Assembly (NCBI RefSeq): GCF_910592395.1
Contig: NC_088325.1
Span: 2,199,501-2,263,500 of the forward strand
Length of the DNA stretch: 64,000 bases
Direction: 5' to 3'
DNA from: Lineus longissimus
Lineage: Eukaryota; Nemertea; Pilidiophora; Heteronemertea; Lineidae
Part shown: one piece after another, positions 22,313 through 34,500 of the stretch
How positions within the stretch are numbered: the first letter of the stretch is position 1
How the letters are laid out: each line of letters begins with the position of its first letter
Notes under the pieces: generated by a model
Seen by the model: the letters and a program-made list of their open reading frames with translations, nothing else
The model's database searches: none
What the model was told of the DNA's origin: nothing
Position numbers and translations under genes: made by a program

Positions 22313-22915
22313 CCAGCTGTTCTATAAAGTCACAGCGGATAAATCTGTACCCAATTTCGCCTAAAAAACTGACTACTAATCACTTTAAACTGATTTCTGG
22401 TTACAAATCGGTTTTATTTTATTCATTCCCTGCGTTGATTTCAAGTAGTGCTGGGATAAATCGGGACCAAATTTTGCCTCAAAAACTGATTACTACGCAC
22501 TTCAAACTGTTTTAAAGTTAGTCAAAAATAAACTTTTTTTTTCATTCCTTGCGTAAGTTTAGTAGCGCTGGGATAAATCGGGACCAAATTTGGCCTCAAA
22601 AACTGATTACTACGCACTTCAAACTGTTTTAAAGTTAGTCAAAAATAATCATTTTTTTCATTCCTTGCGTACGTTTAGTAGCGCTGGGATAAATCGGGAC
22701 CAAATTTTGCCTCAAAAACTGATTACTATGCACTTCAAACTGTTTTAAAGTTAGTCAAAAATAATAATTTTTTTCATTCCTTGCGTAAGCTTAGTAGTGC
22801 TGGGATAAATCGGGACCAAATTTTGCCTCAAAAACTGATTACTACGCACTTCAAACTGTTTTAAAGTTAGTCAAAAATAATCATTTTTTTCATTCCTTGC
22901 GTAAGTTTAGTAGTG
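22313..22915 (+). repeat. About 115-bp tandem repeat, five to six units
   Basis: Unit holds GCTGGGATAAATCGGGACCA, CTCAAAAACTGATTACTACG, CACTTCAAACTGTTTTAAAG and TTTTTTCATTCCTTGCGTA. Unit starts recur near 22447, 22567, 22683 and 22799. The first unit (22320) is degenerate; a further degenerate unit lies at 23093-23200 beyond an insertion. Confidence 0.9.
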
Positions 22916-23094
22916 CCGGTGTAACATCTGTGGTTGTTTCCCATGTGTCAGTGTTTCCAAACAATAGGCAGCTAGAGAGACCATGACTTTTCAATAGGGG
23001 GGATACACAGAAAAACTTGTCAATCCATTTTTGAGCGTTCCCAAACAATGAGGGGAAACACTCAAAAACAGAAACACTCAAAAACATTACACCG
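22916..23094. mobile_element. Insertion splitting the 115-bp tandem repeat
   Basis: About 175 bp bounded by CCGGTGTAA and TTACACCGG inside a repeat unit; sequence on both sides resumes the unit (…TAGTGCCGG / CCGGGATAAATC). Short-TIR MITE is likely. Confidence 0.55.
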
Positions 23095-23475
23095 GGATAA
23101 ATCTGCACCAAATTCTGTCTCAAAAATTGACTTCCACTCAATTCAAACGGCTTTACAATCACTCAATAAATTCATTGTATTCATTCCTTACATTCCTTTC
23201 ATAAATACTGTTGTTTTTTTCTTTTTGATTTTGAAAATTATTTTTTCCAATCAGGGGGAGGATTTATCAACACAAGATGGTGCCAACAAAAAAATGCAGC
23301 AAAAGAGTTTAGCAAGAAGCAACTTAAAGCAGGCTTATTATATACAAACATACCTATACAATACATGATACATGTAAACATACTATACAATACATCGTTA
23401 CATACTTTACAAACTTTAATATGGCACTAATGATGGAAGTGTATAGAAAAATGCATTTTGGCAGTTTTTACACTA

Positions 23476-23938
23476 CCGTATTTTCCGGCGTATGACCCGC
23501 GGCTTTTTGCCCTCAAACAGGCCCAAAAAGTGGGGGTGCGGGTAATACAAAGGTGCGGGTCTTGCGTGGATTCTGAGAGGGATAAGCCCCAACCCCAAAG
23601 AAAAAAAAGGGGACCAAACTGGTTACTTGATAAGGATTTATGTCCATCGTTTTCGCATTGTTTTCAACCAATATTTCCGCCATGATCGCATAGTTTGTGA
23701 TGTCTCCGCTAGGGAAAATAGTTACGGCCATGCTGGAATTGATCCACTTTGGTTAACAATTAAAAAAAACATGGCGGTTCTAGGATGTCAACATCAATGA
23801 ATGGCTTACTATTTTTGGAGAATGCGGGTCTTGGAGCAGTGCGGGTCATAATCAGGTGCGGGTCTTGCGTGGCTTTAGGTAATGGTCAAAGGGGGTGCGG
23901 GTCATAGGGCAGTGCGGGGGATAATCCGGAAAATACGG
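23476..23938. mobile_element. TA-flanked DNA transposon remnant, 463 bp
   Basis: TIRs CCGTATTTTCCGG...CCGGAAAATACGG with TA on both sides. Subterminal repeats of GGTGCGGGTC / GACCCGC recur within. Termini and TA target fit Tc1/mariner-like non-autonomous elements; no transposase frame is seen. Confidence 0.8.
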
Positions 23939-23944
23939 TAAGTA

Positions 23945-24846
23945 CATTGTACAATGGAGAAAAAAATTACCTATAGCCATGATTTGATAGTAAACTATTG
24001 ACATTGAATAATTCACAAACTTCTATATACAACTACGATGTCAGTCAAGGCTCCTCGATGCACTGCCTTACTGGTGCATCTTTCCACATGGAAAGGATCA
24101 ATGCATGGAGAGCTAACTTGGGTCAAATTAGAGTCAACATCGAAAAAGCAAAATAATTCATTCAGATTTTGAATTTTTTCTTTTTTTGTACAATTTGTTG
24201 ATGGAAACTACTTATGTAGAATAGGAGGTGATTAGGCAGCCTGCAGCTGGGTAATATTGCCCTTAATAATACCACTGGTCCTTTAAGCTATTTTTGGCAT
24301 TTCACAGAAATCGCCAGTCCATCAGCCTGCAACATTTCTGTCCAAGGATAAATCCTTGATGAACCAAACTCGCAACTTAACTTTGACTGACAGACCATTT
24401 TGACAAAAACATGATTGAATTTACATACATTATATGTACAAGGAATCTAAAATGCATTGCAAAGCCAACTATGAATGTGGAAATAATATTTGCGGCTATG
24501 AGAGTAAAATGCCTATGGAATAAGGGATCATCTAAAAATGGCTTGTTGCCAGGAGAAATGTAATTTTTTCATACAAGGGAAAAGGTGGCCAGTTTCCCTG
24601 CCAAAACGTCGTCATTTTTCTAACCTCTGGCATCCCCTAACGTCATAGATTAGTTTTTTTCTCGTCATTTCGGAGGGGGGGGGGGCAGAGGAGGTTCAGG
24701 GAGAGATGAAAAATATCATCTCAGCATCAAGCATTTCGAGTTAATACCTCAGGCAAAAAGAAAATGACGTTCAGTAAACCCGGAAATATTTGCAGCCTTG
24801 TTTTGTGGTTTATGAAACTGGAACTTCTTCATATTTCTTAATTAAG
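23945..24846. other. Gene-free sequence
   Basis: No gene supported. A G13 run lies near 24676-24688. Confidence 0.35.
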
Positions 24847-25086
24847 TTAAAGGGGTACACCGTTTGTAATTACTGGTGGTCCAGTTAATAGAAATGCAGT
24901 TATACACAATACCGTAGTGCTGTTATTGTGCATACAAATGTGTTGAAACTTGGTATTCACAGTATTTGTATATCAGTCTACACAACGGCAATGTTGAAAT
25001 TTATATTTAGCATGTATTTGCGCAATTGAGAATTTTCAAATTCAATTACAAATTCCAAATTTTTAACGAACGGCGTCGGCCTTTAA
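24847..25086 (+). mobile_element. TTAA-flanked MITE family B, copy 1
   Basis: TTAA|AGGGGTACACCG ... GGCGTCGGCC|TTTAA; 240 bp. The same family occurs at 30805, 41751 and 46670. Short imperfect TIRs and TTAA flanks indicate piggyBac-type mobilisation. Confidence 0.8.
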
Positions 25087-26277
25087 ATATAGCGATTTAA
25101 CCACCCTGTACCAATAATTTCACTGTGATTTTCTTCATCACGATTATCTGAAAACACGAAAACAGCGAAAATAAAAGTTGCACAAATATTTCGGGGTTTA
25201 CAGTAAATTACTAAGTGACTTTTCTGACTGCATTGACAAACAACCAAAAACTACATTATTTACAAATCACTCAAATTTTCGAAAAGAAAAATAAACTTCA
25301 GATGAACGTCCCGAGTCCTAGTAAACTTTTCTCGAAAGATACTGGCCGATAGATAATGTAGGAAAGGGGTGAGCGGAGAAAAATAAATGACATCAAAAAT
25401 GTCCAACCTCCCATAGGAGCACAAGAATATTTTCAATGGCACTGTCAAAATGCAATAATAACCAAATAAATGACGCCATGCGTCATGTAACTATTTAGAG
25501 ACAAATCAGTGAAAATACATGTTTACATAACGTCCAATGCAGTGTACTTATTTACATATATGCAGATCTGTGACAGACCTCATTTGAATATAACCAAACG
25601 TACGCGATTTGTAATCCATAACTTCCAGGATGGAAAGTAGACAATTGATTAATTCATGATTACGATATTTTAACAATAATAACAAGAATTTATAAAGACT
25701 TGTCTTTATTAATTCTTGATAATAACAATTTAACAATATGGCCTATCACAAGGATCAAAGGGCTTCACCTAAATATGACGGGACTCTCAAGTACATCATT
25801 AGGGAAACCCCCCCCCCCCCACCCCCCGCTTTCCTTAATTTGGGCTTATTTTACCATTATTTCATTGCATTCCCGCCAATCATTGGTCTCTCATTTTCAA
25901 ACCAAAAAAGTTTTTTTGTATAATAGTGTAAGGCTTACTTGACGTCTTGTGTCATTTAAGGTGTTTAGGAGATAATTTGGCCATTTCAACTTCTACAAAA
26001 TGCTTAAGTAGGATCAAAAACCCATCAATTTCTGACCAACTTTTAACTTTTGAAAAGCATGCCATCAACATAAACCAGAACATTCATATATATACTCTTC
26101 CAATATGGCTTTTAACAATTCTAAAAAAATTAGGTTGTTTGCATTTAAAATGAGATTTTCCTCCAAGTTTTAATTGGAAACGGACCATGCCCTGTCCTGT
26201 ACCCTATAAACACAAATGCTTTGCAATACACATCCATACCTCCGGGTGGTCGAATGGTGTCAATTGTTTTCAAACTA
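25087..26277. other. AT-rich gene-free stretch
   Basis: No exon supported. A C14 run occurs near 25809-25822. Confidence 0.35.
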
Positions 26278-26677
26278 CAGTAGAACCTCCCTTAGCGGAC
26301 ACCTCTCTATTAAGGACAACCTCTCTATTAAGGACGCTAGTTGTAGTCCCAAATTGGTTCTTTCCATTCAATTTGACCTCTCTAATCAGGACACCTCTCT
26401 ATTAAGGACACTAGTTGTAGTCCCAAATTGGTTCTTTCCATTCAATTTGACCTCTCTAATCAGAACACCTCTCTATTAAGGACGCTAGTTGTAGTCCCAA
26501 ATTGGTTCTTTCCATTCAATTTGACCTCTCTAATCAGGACACCTCTCTATTAAGGACACCAGTTGTAGTCCCAAATTGGTTCTTTCCATTCAATTTGACC
26601 TCTCTAATCAGGACACCTCTCTATTAAGGACAACACTTGTCAGTCCCGAGGGTGTCCTTAGTAGAGAGGTTCTACTG
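26278..26677 (+). mobile_element. pogo-type MITE, copy 5, internally expanded
   Basis: Has both ends (CAGTAGAACCTCCC...GGTTCTACTG|TA) but is 400 bp long rather than about 175. The segment AGTTGTAGTCCCAAATTGGT through CACCTCTCTATTAAGGAC is repeated in tandem about four times, nearly identical. Confidence 0.9.
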
Positions 26678-26867
26678 TAGTTTAAAACCTTAAAGGGTAT
26701 CAGTTACACTGGATGATCTCTCAGATCAGTTATACACGATCATGTAAAGATATTTAACAACAAATGGATGTAGAATAGCACTTTCAACCAGGTGACTGCA
26801 TTTAAAATCCAGTTGAGTCCAGTCTAAATGTCCTCAAGTCAAAATGCCCCTCGGTTAGCAAGAGTTA

Positions 26868-27052
26868 ACTAGTGTCCTTAATAGAGAGATTGGGTGATAT
26901 GAATAAAGGCTAGCAAAAGCTTTTACTTCAATTTTGTACAGAAGGGCCAAGTGTAAATGTACATGGAGTTTTAGATAAAAGCATTTACTACTCTTTATTC
27001 ATATCACCCATTGTCCTTAGTAGAGAGGTGTCCGCTAAGGGAGGTTCCACTG
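26868..27052 (+). mobile_element. pogo-type MITE, copy 6 (3' half, split)
   Basis: ACTAGTGTCCTTAATAGAGA resumes after an insertion as TTGTCCTTAGTAGAGAGGTG and ends GGTTCCACTG|TA. Confidence 0.8.
26891..27010. mobile_element. 120-bp TIR element nested in pogo-type MITE copy 6
   Basis: TGGGTGATATGAATAAAG at the left is the exact complement of CTTTATTCATATCACCCA at the right. Its position inside a MITE shows it inserted later. Confidence 0.8.
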
Positions 27053-27414
27053 TAGATACATGATGGCAAAATAAAATTATTTGAAATCGTGATCTGGAGT
27101 TGGACAGAATCAAAAAGCCTGGATGTCTAGACTCCAGTAAATGGGGGATGTTTGGAAAGAGGACACTCAGACTGGTAACCTTTAAACTACATCTGTTCAT
27201 CCTTAACATCTAGCACTTTTGACTCCTAAATACGTCCTCTCGTAGCACGATTAATGCCCAGTTTACATAAGAAGCGTGAGAATGCATATTATTCCTCCAG
27301 AGCTGCGAAAATTGAGACATCTCATCCTTAAAAGCAGATTTTCATTTTTCGATACCATCAGTTGCTGAAAAATAAACAGTTTTAGAGTTAAGGATGAAAG
27401 GAAGTTATCAAACT

Positions 27415-27569
27415 GCAGTAGAACCTCTCTATTAAGGACATCCTTTGGACTGAAGTGCTGCCCTTGATAGAGAGGAGTCCTGACTAGAGAGGTAAATTTG
27501 GTCCAAAACTAGTGTCCTTAATGGAGAGGATGTCCTTAATAGAGAGGTGTCAGCTAAGGGAGGTTCCTG
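27415..27569 (+). mobile_element. pogo-type MITE, copy 7
   Basis: CAGTAGAACCTCTCTATTAA start; end GCTAAGGGAGGTTCC, slightly eroded. Confidence 0.75.
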
Positions 27570-27715
27570 TTGATGTATTCTGTGTGCACATTCTCACAAC
27601 GCAATGGCCGAACGACGTCAGGAACTACGCAGCGTCAAACACAGATGTGGAGGGGGGCAACTTCATGTAACCTATCATTCTCAGTGAGCCACGATGCCAG
27701 ACTCTTCAATATCAC

Positions 27716-28599
27716 TCACCTTGAGGTACATATCGCAACAGCGACGTTCCTCGCCACGAGGTCTCCATCACAACGCGACGCAGCCCCGGCGTCCATCTTG
27801 AATTCAGACCCAGGCACGAGATTCGATTTCGACGACTGTACATGCAAACTCCGCATTGCGTCTAGACTGATTTTCACCGGATTGCGATCCTTGGAATCCG
27901 CTACGACACTCATGGCACGGTTATTCGACAACGAGGATTTTCCCGCCGATAAGCCAGACGACAAGTCTATCAGATCGGAACCGGAATTTTGCACGAATGA
28001 AACCGGTTCCTTGGCAGACGACTGCAACTGACAGTCTTTCCTGATGTGATGCTTACCGGAACCGTATCCTACCTCGCCGAGATCTAGACATTCCTCAGCA
28101 GATCTTTTGACATGCAACCTCCCCTTAGAATCACCGGCAACAACTGCACGTGACCCTGTCTGTCCGAAGTCTTTCTCCATCGGATACAAATTCCCGTACC
28201 CCTTTTCTGATTTTCTTTCCTCACAGTCAGTGCTTCGCTCAATATCACTCGTTTTCACCCCCAATTCGCTCTGTCGATGCTTCTGACGCGTTCCGGCACA
28301 CAAATCACTCCTATCAGGCTTATCACCTGATTCGGCACACCATTCGCTCCCACCATGCATATTGCTACATCCCGCGTCCCCAGGAACTTCCGGTACCGCA
28401 TCACCACCTCCCTCAACCTCACTCCCAGCGAAAGTACTGCTGTCCATGCTGCCTGTGTCAGTGTCTGCATAGTCTCCGCTGCCCCCTGGGTCGAGGTCGA
28501 TCGAGATGCACTGAGTACGTCGCACTGAAGCCTCCTGGTGTAACGACGGGATACCCGTGTGGCATTCTTCTTCGGTAGGTTTCAGCCACTGGGCTGGAA
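27716..28599 (-). CDS. BBX: BBX exon 8 (last identified)
   Basis: Acceptor ATATTCCAG; phase 1. Ser/Gly/Asp-rich, starts [15 protein letters not shown]. If not spliced it terminates in TGA (CTSR*). The overlapping CAAG|GTGAGT is a strong donor and would remove that stop. Confidence 0.85.
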
Positions 28600-31500
28600 C
28601 TGGAATATATTCAGAGTTGAAGCAAAGGTGACAAAAGATGAGCAGACATCGTGGCCGGCAACAAAATATTTCAAGAGGAAAGTTTTTTCAGGTGTACATT
28701 TTTTCTTGTTTTTAAAAATCACAAATTCCTCCCAGTATGAAGATTACTAGCACAAAGACGATGCTTGGTCAAAGAATCCAGTCCCCTGTAAATGAAGGCT
28801 GAGTATAGTTAGCCTTGAACTCAATCCTTGAACTCCACCATGACCATAGGTGTCACACACCACCTCAACTAAATTCCTGAAGAGAAACGACTTGAACCTT
28901 TGATCCAAATCTGCCACTGATGACGTCATGGTCCATGGCGTCAAAAACGACTACTTTTGAGTTCGATTTGAAAAACGTTTTCAAAAGTGCTGTTCAAATA
29001 TTTAAATCAGCTGCAAACATCCTTAATCAAATTCTCCTCTCCTCTAGTAAAGAAACGAACCAAGAGATTGCCTGACTTCCAAATTTACCTTTGATTTTGC
29101 TGGTAGGACTCTGCGGCACTAGATGCGTTATGGCCGCCTTGCGGGCCTTCCGCTTCTGACTTCCGACTGGTGGTGCCCTCTCCTTGGTCGGGGAGAGATC
29201 ATCCTCACTCTGACCTGGGGAGAGGTTGAAGAATGGCGTTAGATGGGACGAAGAACCTCTCTATTAAGGACACCCTTGAGACTGGTAGTGCTGTCCTTAC
29301 AAGAGAGGTGTCCTGATTAGAGAGTTGAAAATGAATGGCAACAACTAATTTGGGTGAAAAACTAGCATCCCTTTTGGAGAGGGTGTCCTTAATCGAGAGG
29401 TTGTACTTAATAGAGAGGGTGTACATAATAAAGAGGGTGTGCTTAATAGAGAGGGTGTCCTTGATAGAAAGGTGTCTGCTAAGGGAGGTTTCACAGTACA
29501 AGGATGATTCTCAAGCATCTTGCCATGGCCCTGCAACATGTCTGAACCTCCTCCACCTCAGGTGCCCTTTTTTACATCCAATTCTGTCAAGGATGCCCAC
29601 TTTGAAAATGAAGTCTGACATGCTTGCCTCTTTCCTCAATTACCAAGACTCACTGAAGCCCCAAAATGCCTTTTTCACAATTAATCATCGGACCACAGAA
29701 GTCAAATTTTCACGTTTTGACCATTTTTTACAATCAAGAAATGCGCCCCATGCCCCGTAGAGTAATCCCGTGAGCAGGAGGCGTGATCGACCAACGGCTC
29801 AATCCAAGCGGCTACCTCGCTAACAGCCAATCGTGTACACACTAACTAGCATGCGAGGTACTTAAAGGCCACGACTCCTGCTTTTATGATTGCATGACAT
29901 GTACAGATCCTCAAAGAGTAGACTTAAAGCTCCGCATTAAATCAAGTTTGATCAAAATTGAAGCACCCAGTCCAGAGATAAAGCAAGATTAACTGTTTTA
30001 TTTACATGTTATGTAACAGCCTTGGTTAGGTTTCTAAGTGAAGTCAGGCGGCAAGTTTACTGACATAGATCAGACTGATGTTTGATTTCTTACTATAATG
30101 GTATAAATTTGTCTGTATTACCTTACCTTATTATAGGGTATATCGAATGTCAATGAAAAACAGACTTCATATATCAATTTTAAGAGCATTCATTGATACT
30201 TGTCCTCCCAAGTAGGGCAATGGCCTGATCTACATCACAACTTTTGCTGAACCCGCCGACTGGCTCTAACAAGCCAGTTGCTAGCCTGATTAGGTAATCA
30301 AGTTGTCAAACACATAAATGGCTATATCTTCAAAATGAATGGAGCTAATTGCATTGGGTTTTCTGTATTGTATAAAGTGTTAGGTACACTTTTGAAATCG
30401 TCTTACAGCAGAAAATGGCAAAATACCTGGAGTTCTGGCCTTTAAGAAATAGATTTGTGGAGACTATTCAAAGGCTACTTACAGAAATGAGGTGTCTTGC
30501 GCATGGTCTCACTGAGACAACGAATCTTCTTATGAGCCTTGGCCTTCTTCCTCGCGAGATTCTCCATGTTGCATGGAGGAAGCTCAGCAATGTGGGCCTC
30601 GAGGTCAAAGTCACTATAAATAGACACATCATTTAAAGGGGAGTCAAGTTGGCCAGATTGGGTTTAACAAAATGGCCACCAGGGGCCTCTCCTATCGAAG
30701 AGTACAGCGAAACTATTCCCTGTGTATGAGGAATTTCATTACTTCTCAATCGAGTGCAACTCAAGTCCCAAAACTGCGCTATCTGTGACACGATGGATTC
30801 AGTCTTAAAGTGGTACGTCGTACGTACTAACTGCTGGTCAAGGGAAATAGAAATGCAGTTATACACAATGCCGTAGTGCAGTTATTATGCATACAAATTT
30901 GCTGAAACTTTGTATTTATAGTATTTGTATATCTGTCTACAAAACAGCAATGTTGATATTTATATCTACAGGGTGGCCCAGAATTATTTTCCCCTGCACG
31001 ATAGAATTCTATTGTGTATCCATTGTGTGAGGGAAAACAATTCTGGGCCACCCTGTAGCATGTAGCAATGCATTCAAAAAACGCCTAAAAACTCTTTTTA
31101 TAATATGTTTTAGTAATGTCTAATCAACTTTTTTATCAAAAATGTCAAAAATTGTATTTTATAATGTACTAAAATCTACTTCTTTTATTTCTGTCACACT
31201 TATTTTACGTCTTTATATATATATTATCTTTTGTAAAGTGCCTAGGAAATGATTTTATTCGTTATTGTAGCACTCTAATTTAATAAATATTATTATTATT
31301 ATTATGTGATTACGCATTCAAATTCAATTACAAATTTCAAATTTTTAATGAACGACGTTGGCCTTTGAATTTTCATTGGTAGCAGGTAATAACTACGACG
31401 AGGAGGGAAATTCAGAAAAGTTAAAAAAATTTGTGCCCCTAAAGTTGAAAATTGATCCCCTCTGGCAAAAATCGTGAAATAATTCGACTCATGAAGATAA

Positions 31501-34500
31501 AGGCGTTTACGGTATAGTACTCACCCGGTTTTATACTTCTTTGGCGAGAGGCAGACGTGTGCCGGTTCGGACGCATGCCGTTTCTTGGGTGTGTGAGCAG
31601 TGGAAGGAGGATTATAGGATTGGGAGAGGGGCTCCATCAGGTCATCTTGGTCATCACTGAAACGATTGAGTAACATGATGTTATGTGCGCAGGTCTCCAT
31701 CAGGTTTCTCCAGGTAGGGTGGTACCCTTGATCTAACAAAAGCTTTGCCAGTGTGCAACACAAGGTAGGGTGGCCAGCAATCTACTTGTAAGTCAGTTTC
31801 CCCAGAAGACTATTTGACAGGGTGCCCACCCTACCTTGGAAGCAGCCAGTGTGCAACACAAGGTAGGGTGGCCAGCAATCTACTTGTGAGTCAGTGTTCT
31901 CCACAAGACTATTTGACAGGGTGGCCCACCCTACCTTGGAAGCAGCCAGTGTGCAACACAAGGTAGGGTGGCCAGCAATCTACTTGTAAGTCAGTGTTCT
32001 CCACAAGGCTATTTGACAGGGTGGCCCACCCTACCTTGGAAGCAGCCAGTGTGCAACACAAGGTAGGGTGGCCAGCAATCTACTTGTGAGTCAGTGTTCT
32101 CCACAAGACTATTTGACAGGGTGGCCCACCTTACCTTGGAAGCAGCCAGTGTGCAACACAAGGTAGGGTGGCCAGCAATCTACTTGTAAGTCAGTGTTCC
32201 CCACAAGGCTATTTGACAGAGTGGCCCACCCTACCTTGGAAGCAGCCAGTGTGCAACACAAGGTAGGGTGGCCAGCAATCTATTTGTAAGTCAGTGTTCC
32301 CCACAAGGCTATTTGACAGGGTGGCCCACCCTACCTTGGAAGCAGCCAGTGTGCAACACAAGGTAGGGTGGCCAGCAATCTACTTGTAAGTCAGTGTTCC
32401 CCACAAGGCTATTTGACAGGGTGGCCCACCCTACCTTGGAAGCAGCCAGTGTGCAACACAAGGTAGGGTGGCCAGCAATCTACTTGTAAGTCAGTGTTCC
32501 CCACAAGGCTATTTGACAGGGTGGCCCACCCTACCTTGGAAGCAGCCAGTGTGCAACACAAGGTAGGGTGGCCAGCAATCTACTTGTAAGTCAGAGTTCC
32601 CCACAAGGCTATTTGACAGGGTGGCCCACCCTACCTTGGAAGCAGCCAGTGTGCAACACAAGGTAGGGTGGTCAGCAATCTATTTGTAAGTCAGTTTCTC
32701 TACAAGGCTATTTGACAGGGTGGCCCACCCTACCTTGGAAGCAGCCAGTGTGCAACACAAGGTAGGGTGGCCAGCAATCTACTTGTGAGTCGGTGTTCTC
32801 CACAAGACTATTTGACAGGGTGGCCACCCTACCTTGGAAGCAGCCAGTGTGCAACACAAGGTAGGGTGGCCAGCAATCTACTTGTGAGTCGGTGTTCTCC
32901 ACAAGGCTATTTGACAGGGTGGCCCATCCTACCTTGGAAGCAGCCAGTGTGCAACACAAGGTAGGGTGGCCAGCAATCTACTTGTAAGTCAGTGTTCCCC
33001 ACAAGGCTATTTGACAGGGTGGCCCACCCTACCTTGGAAGAGCCACCCTACCTTCCTCTAGAAATTTTATAAAGGATTTCTAAAGGGCCACCCTACCTTT
33101 GCTGGCCACCCTATCTCGAATTGCACACTGGCAAAACTTCTTGAATATCAAGTGTACCGCCCTACCTTGAGAAAACCCTGTTGAGAACTCAGTAAGTGTA
33201 ACAATTTTTAAGTCTAACATGTAATTGCGTACAATATTGTAATGTAATAGCAGACCACCCGAAGCAACAAGGAAGAGCAAAATAAAATTCTCACCTGACG
33301 CTAGGCTGCTGCTGCACCATCTTTTTCATTGCCGATTTCTCCCCCTTCGGAGGCTGGATGTATCCCTCCGTTATCAACTCCAGGTACCTCCGGCCTCGGT
33401 TCGTCCGCTTGGACTTACGCAATCCCTCCGTGTCCTCGAACGCAGCCACATCCGTTTCATCTTCGTGACCTTGTTGGCTATTCGACTCCTGGCTGCAGCT
33501 CGCCTCCCGACTACCTGCCTCCCCCGAACCGAAAACATCATCCTCTGGGAGTCTGCCGTCTGGGACGTCTTTTGGGCTAGTCGCTGCAACAATTGGCCCT
33601 GGTGCGGATGAACTTGACGATGCAGGGAGACTGGCCACACTAGACACTTGAACATCACCCATAACACTATTACTCGTCTCCGTCGAAGGTTTTCGCTTCA
33701 ACGCCGACACCAAGTCAACGACTGCGCCAGATTCTTTCTTCAGGGGAGCCGTCTGACCAGTGCTTTGTGCGAATCCCTTACTTACAGGTGGGGCAGAACG
33801 GGGCCCAAAGACTTCAGGATCCTTCTTCTCGACCTTGAATGATTTCGTCGCCGAACCACCAACAGCTTTCCTGATGACCGAATCAAGACAATCAAACGCA
33901 ACACCTTTTGACTTTGGCGACTTTCCCCCCAACTGCCACGTGGGAACTTTCACATCCTGGTCTTTACGTTCTTGCTTCATCTGCGACGCCGCCTGGATTT
34001 TCTCCAACGAATACAACTTATCGATGACGTGATCCACAACTTGGCGGCCACATGTCGCGAGAGCCTCGTCCGTCACTGGACAGGACTCTTTCACGGATTG
34101 TAACGTCTTACGCAAAATTGCACAATTTTCCTTGGCAGTTGTGCCGATTTCTGGCCGCGGTTCTGTTTTGACTTGTTCATCTTTGATTTCTTCTTCTTCT
34201 TCTTCCTCTTCCTCTGACTTCAATTCATTCGAACACATCTGGAGAGAAGAGATATATTATATAATCATAAATATAATCACTTGTTAGATATGTTGACTAT
34301 AGTCCAATAGTTCCATTTTATCACAAGCATAGTTTGAAAATCAATGTTCCTCGCAAAAAATTTTATACAACGCCATTAGATTTGACACACAGGGATCCAA
34401 AACAAAAAGATGTCGAAAGGGACTGTACAGGGTCGCCCAGAATTATTTTTCCTTGCACAATAGAAATTCTATTGTGTATCCATTGTGCGAGGGAAAATAA

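Larger units (their letters stand above)
30805..31374 (+). mobile_element. TTAA-flanked MITE family B, copy 2, with nested insertions
   Basis: Begins TTAAAGTGGTACGTCG and ends GACGTTGGCCTTTGAA. After TATATCTA the copy is interrupted by a hairpin MITE (30969-31055) and a LINE 3' end (to about 31305), then resumes at CATTCAAATTCAATTACAAA. Confidence 0.8.

Noticed and set aside
32708-32964. ORFs on both strands in 31.7-33 kb
   Set aside because: 100-bp minisatellite; both strands open by chance.
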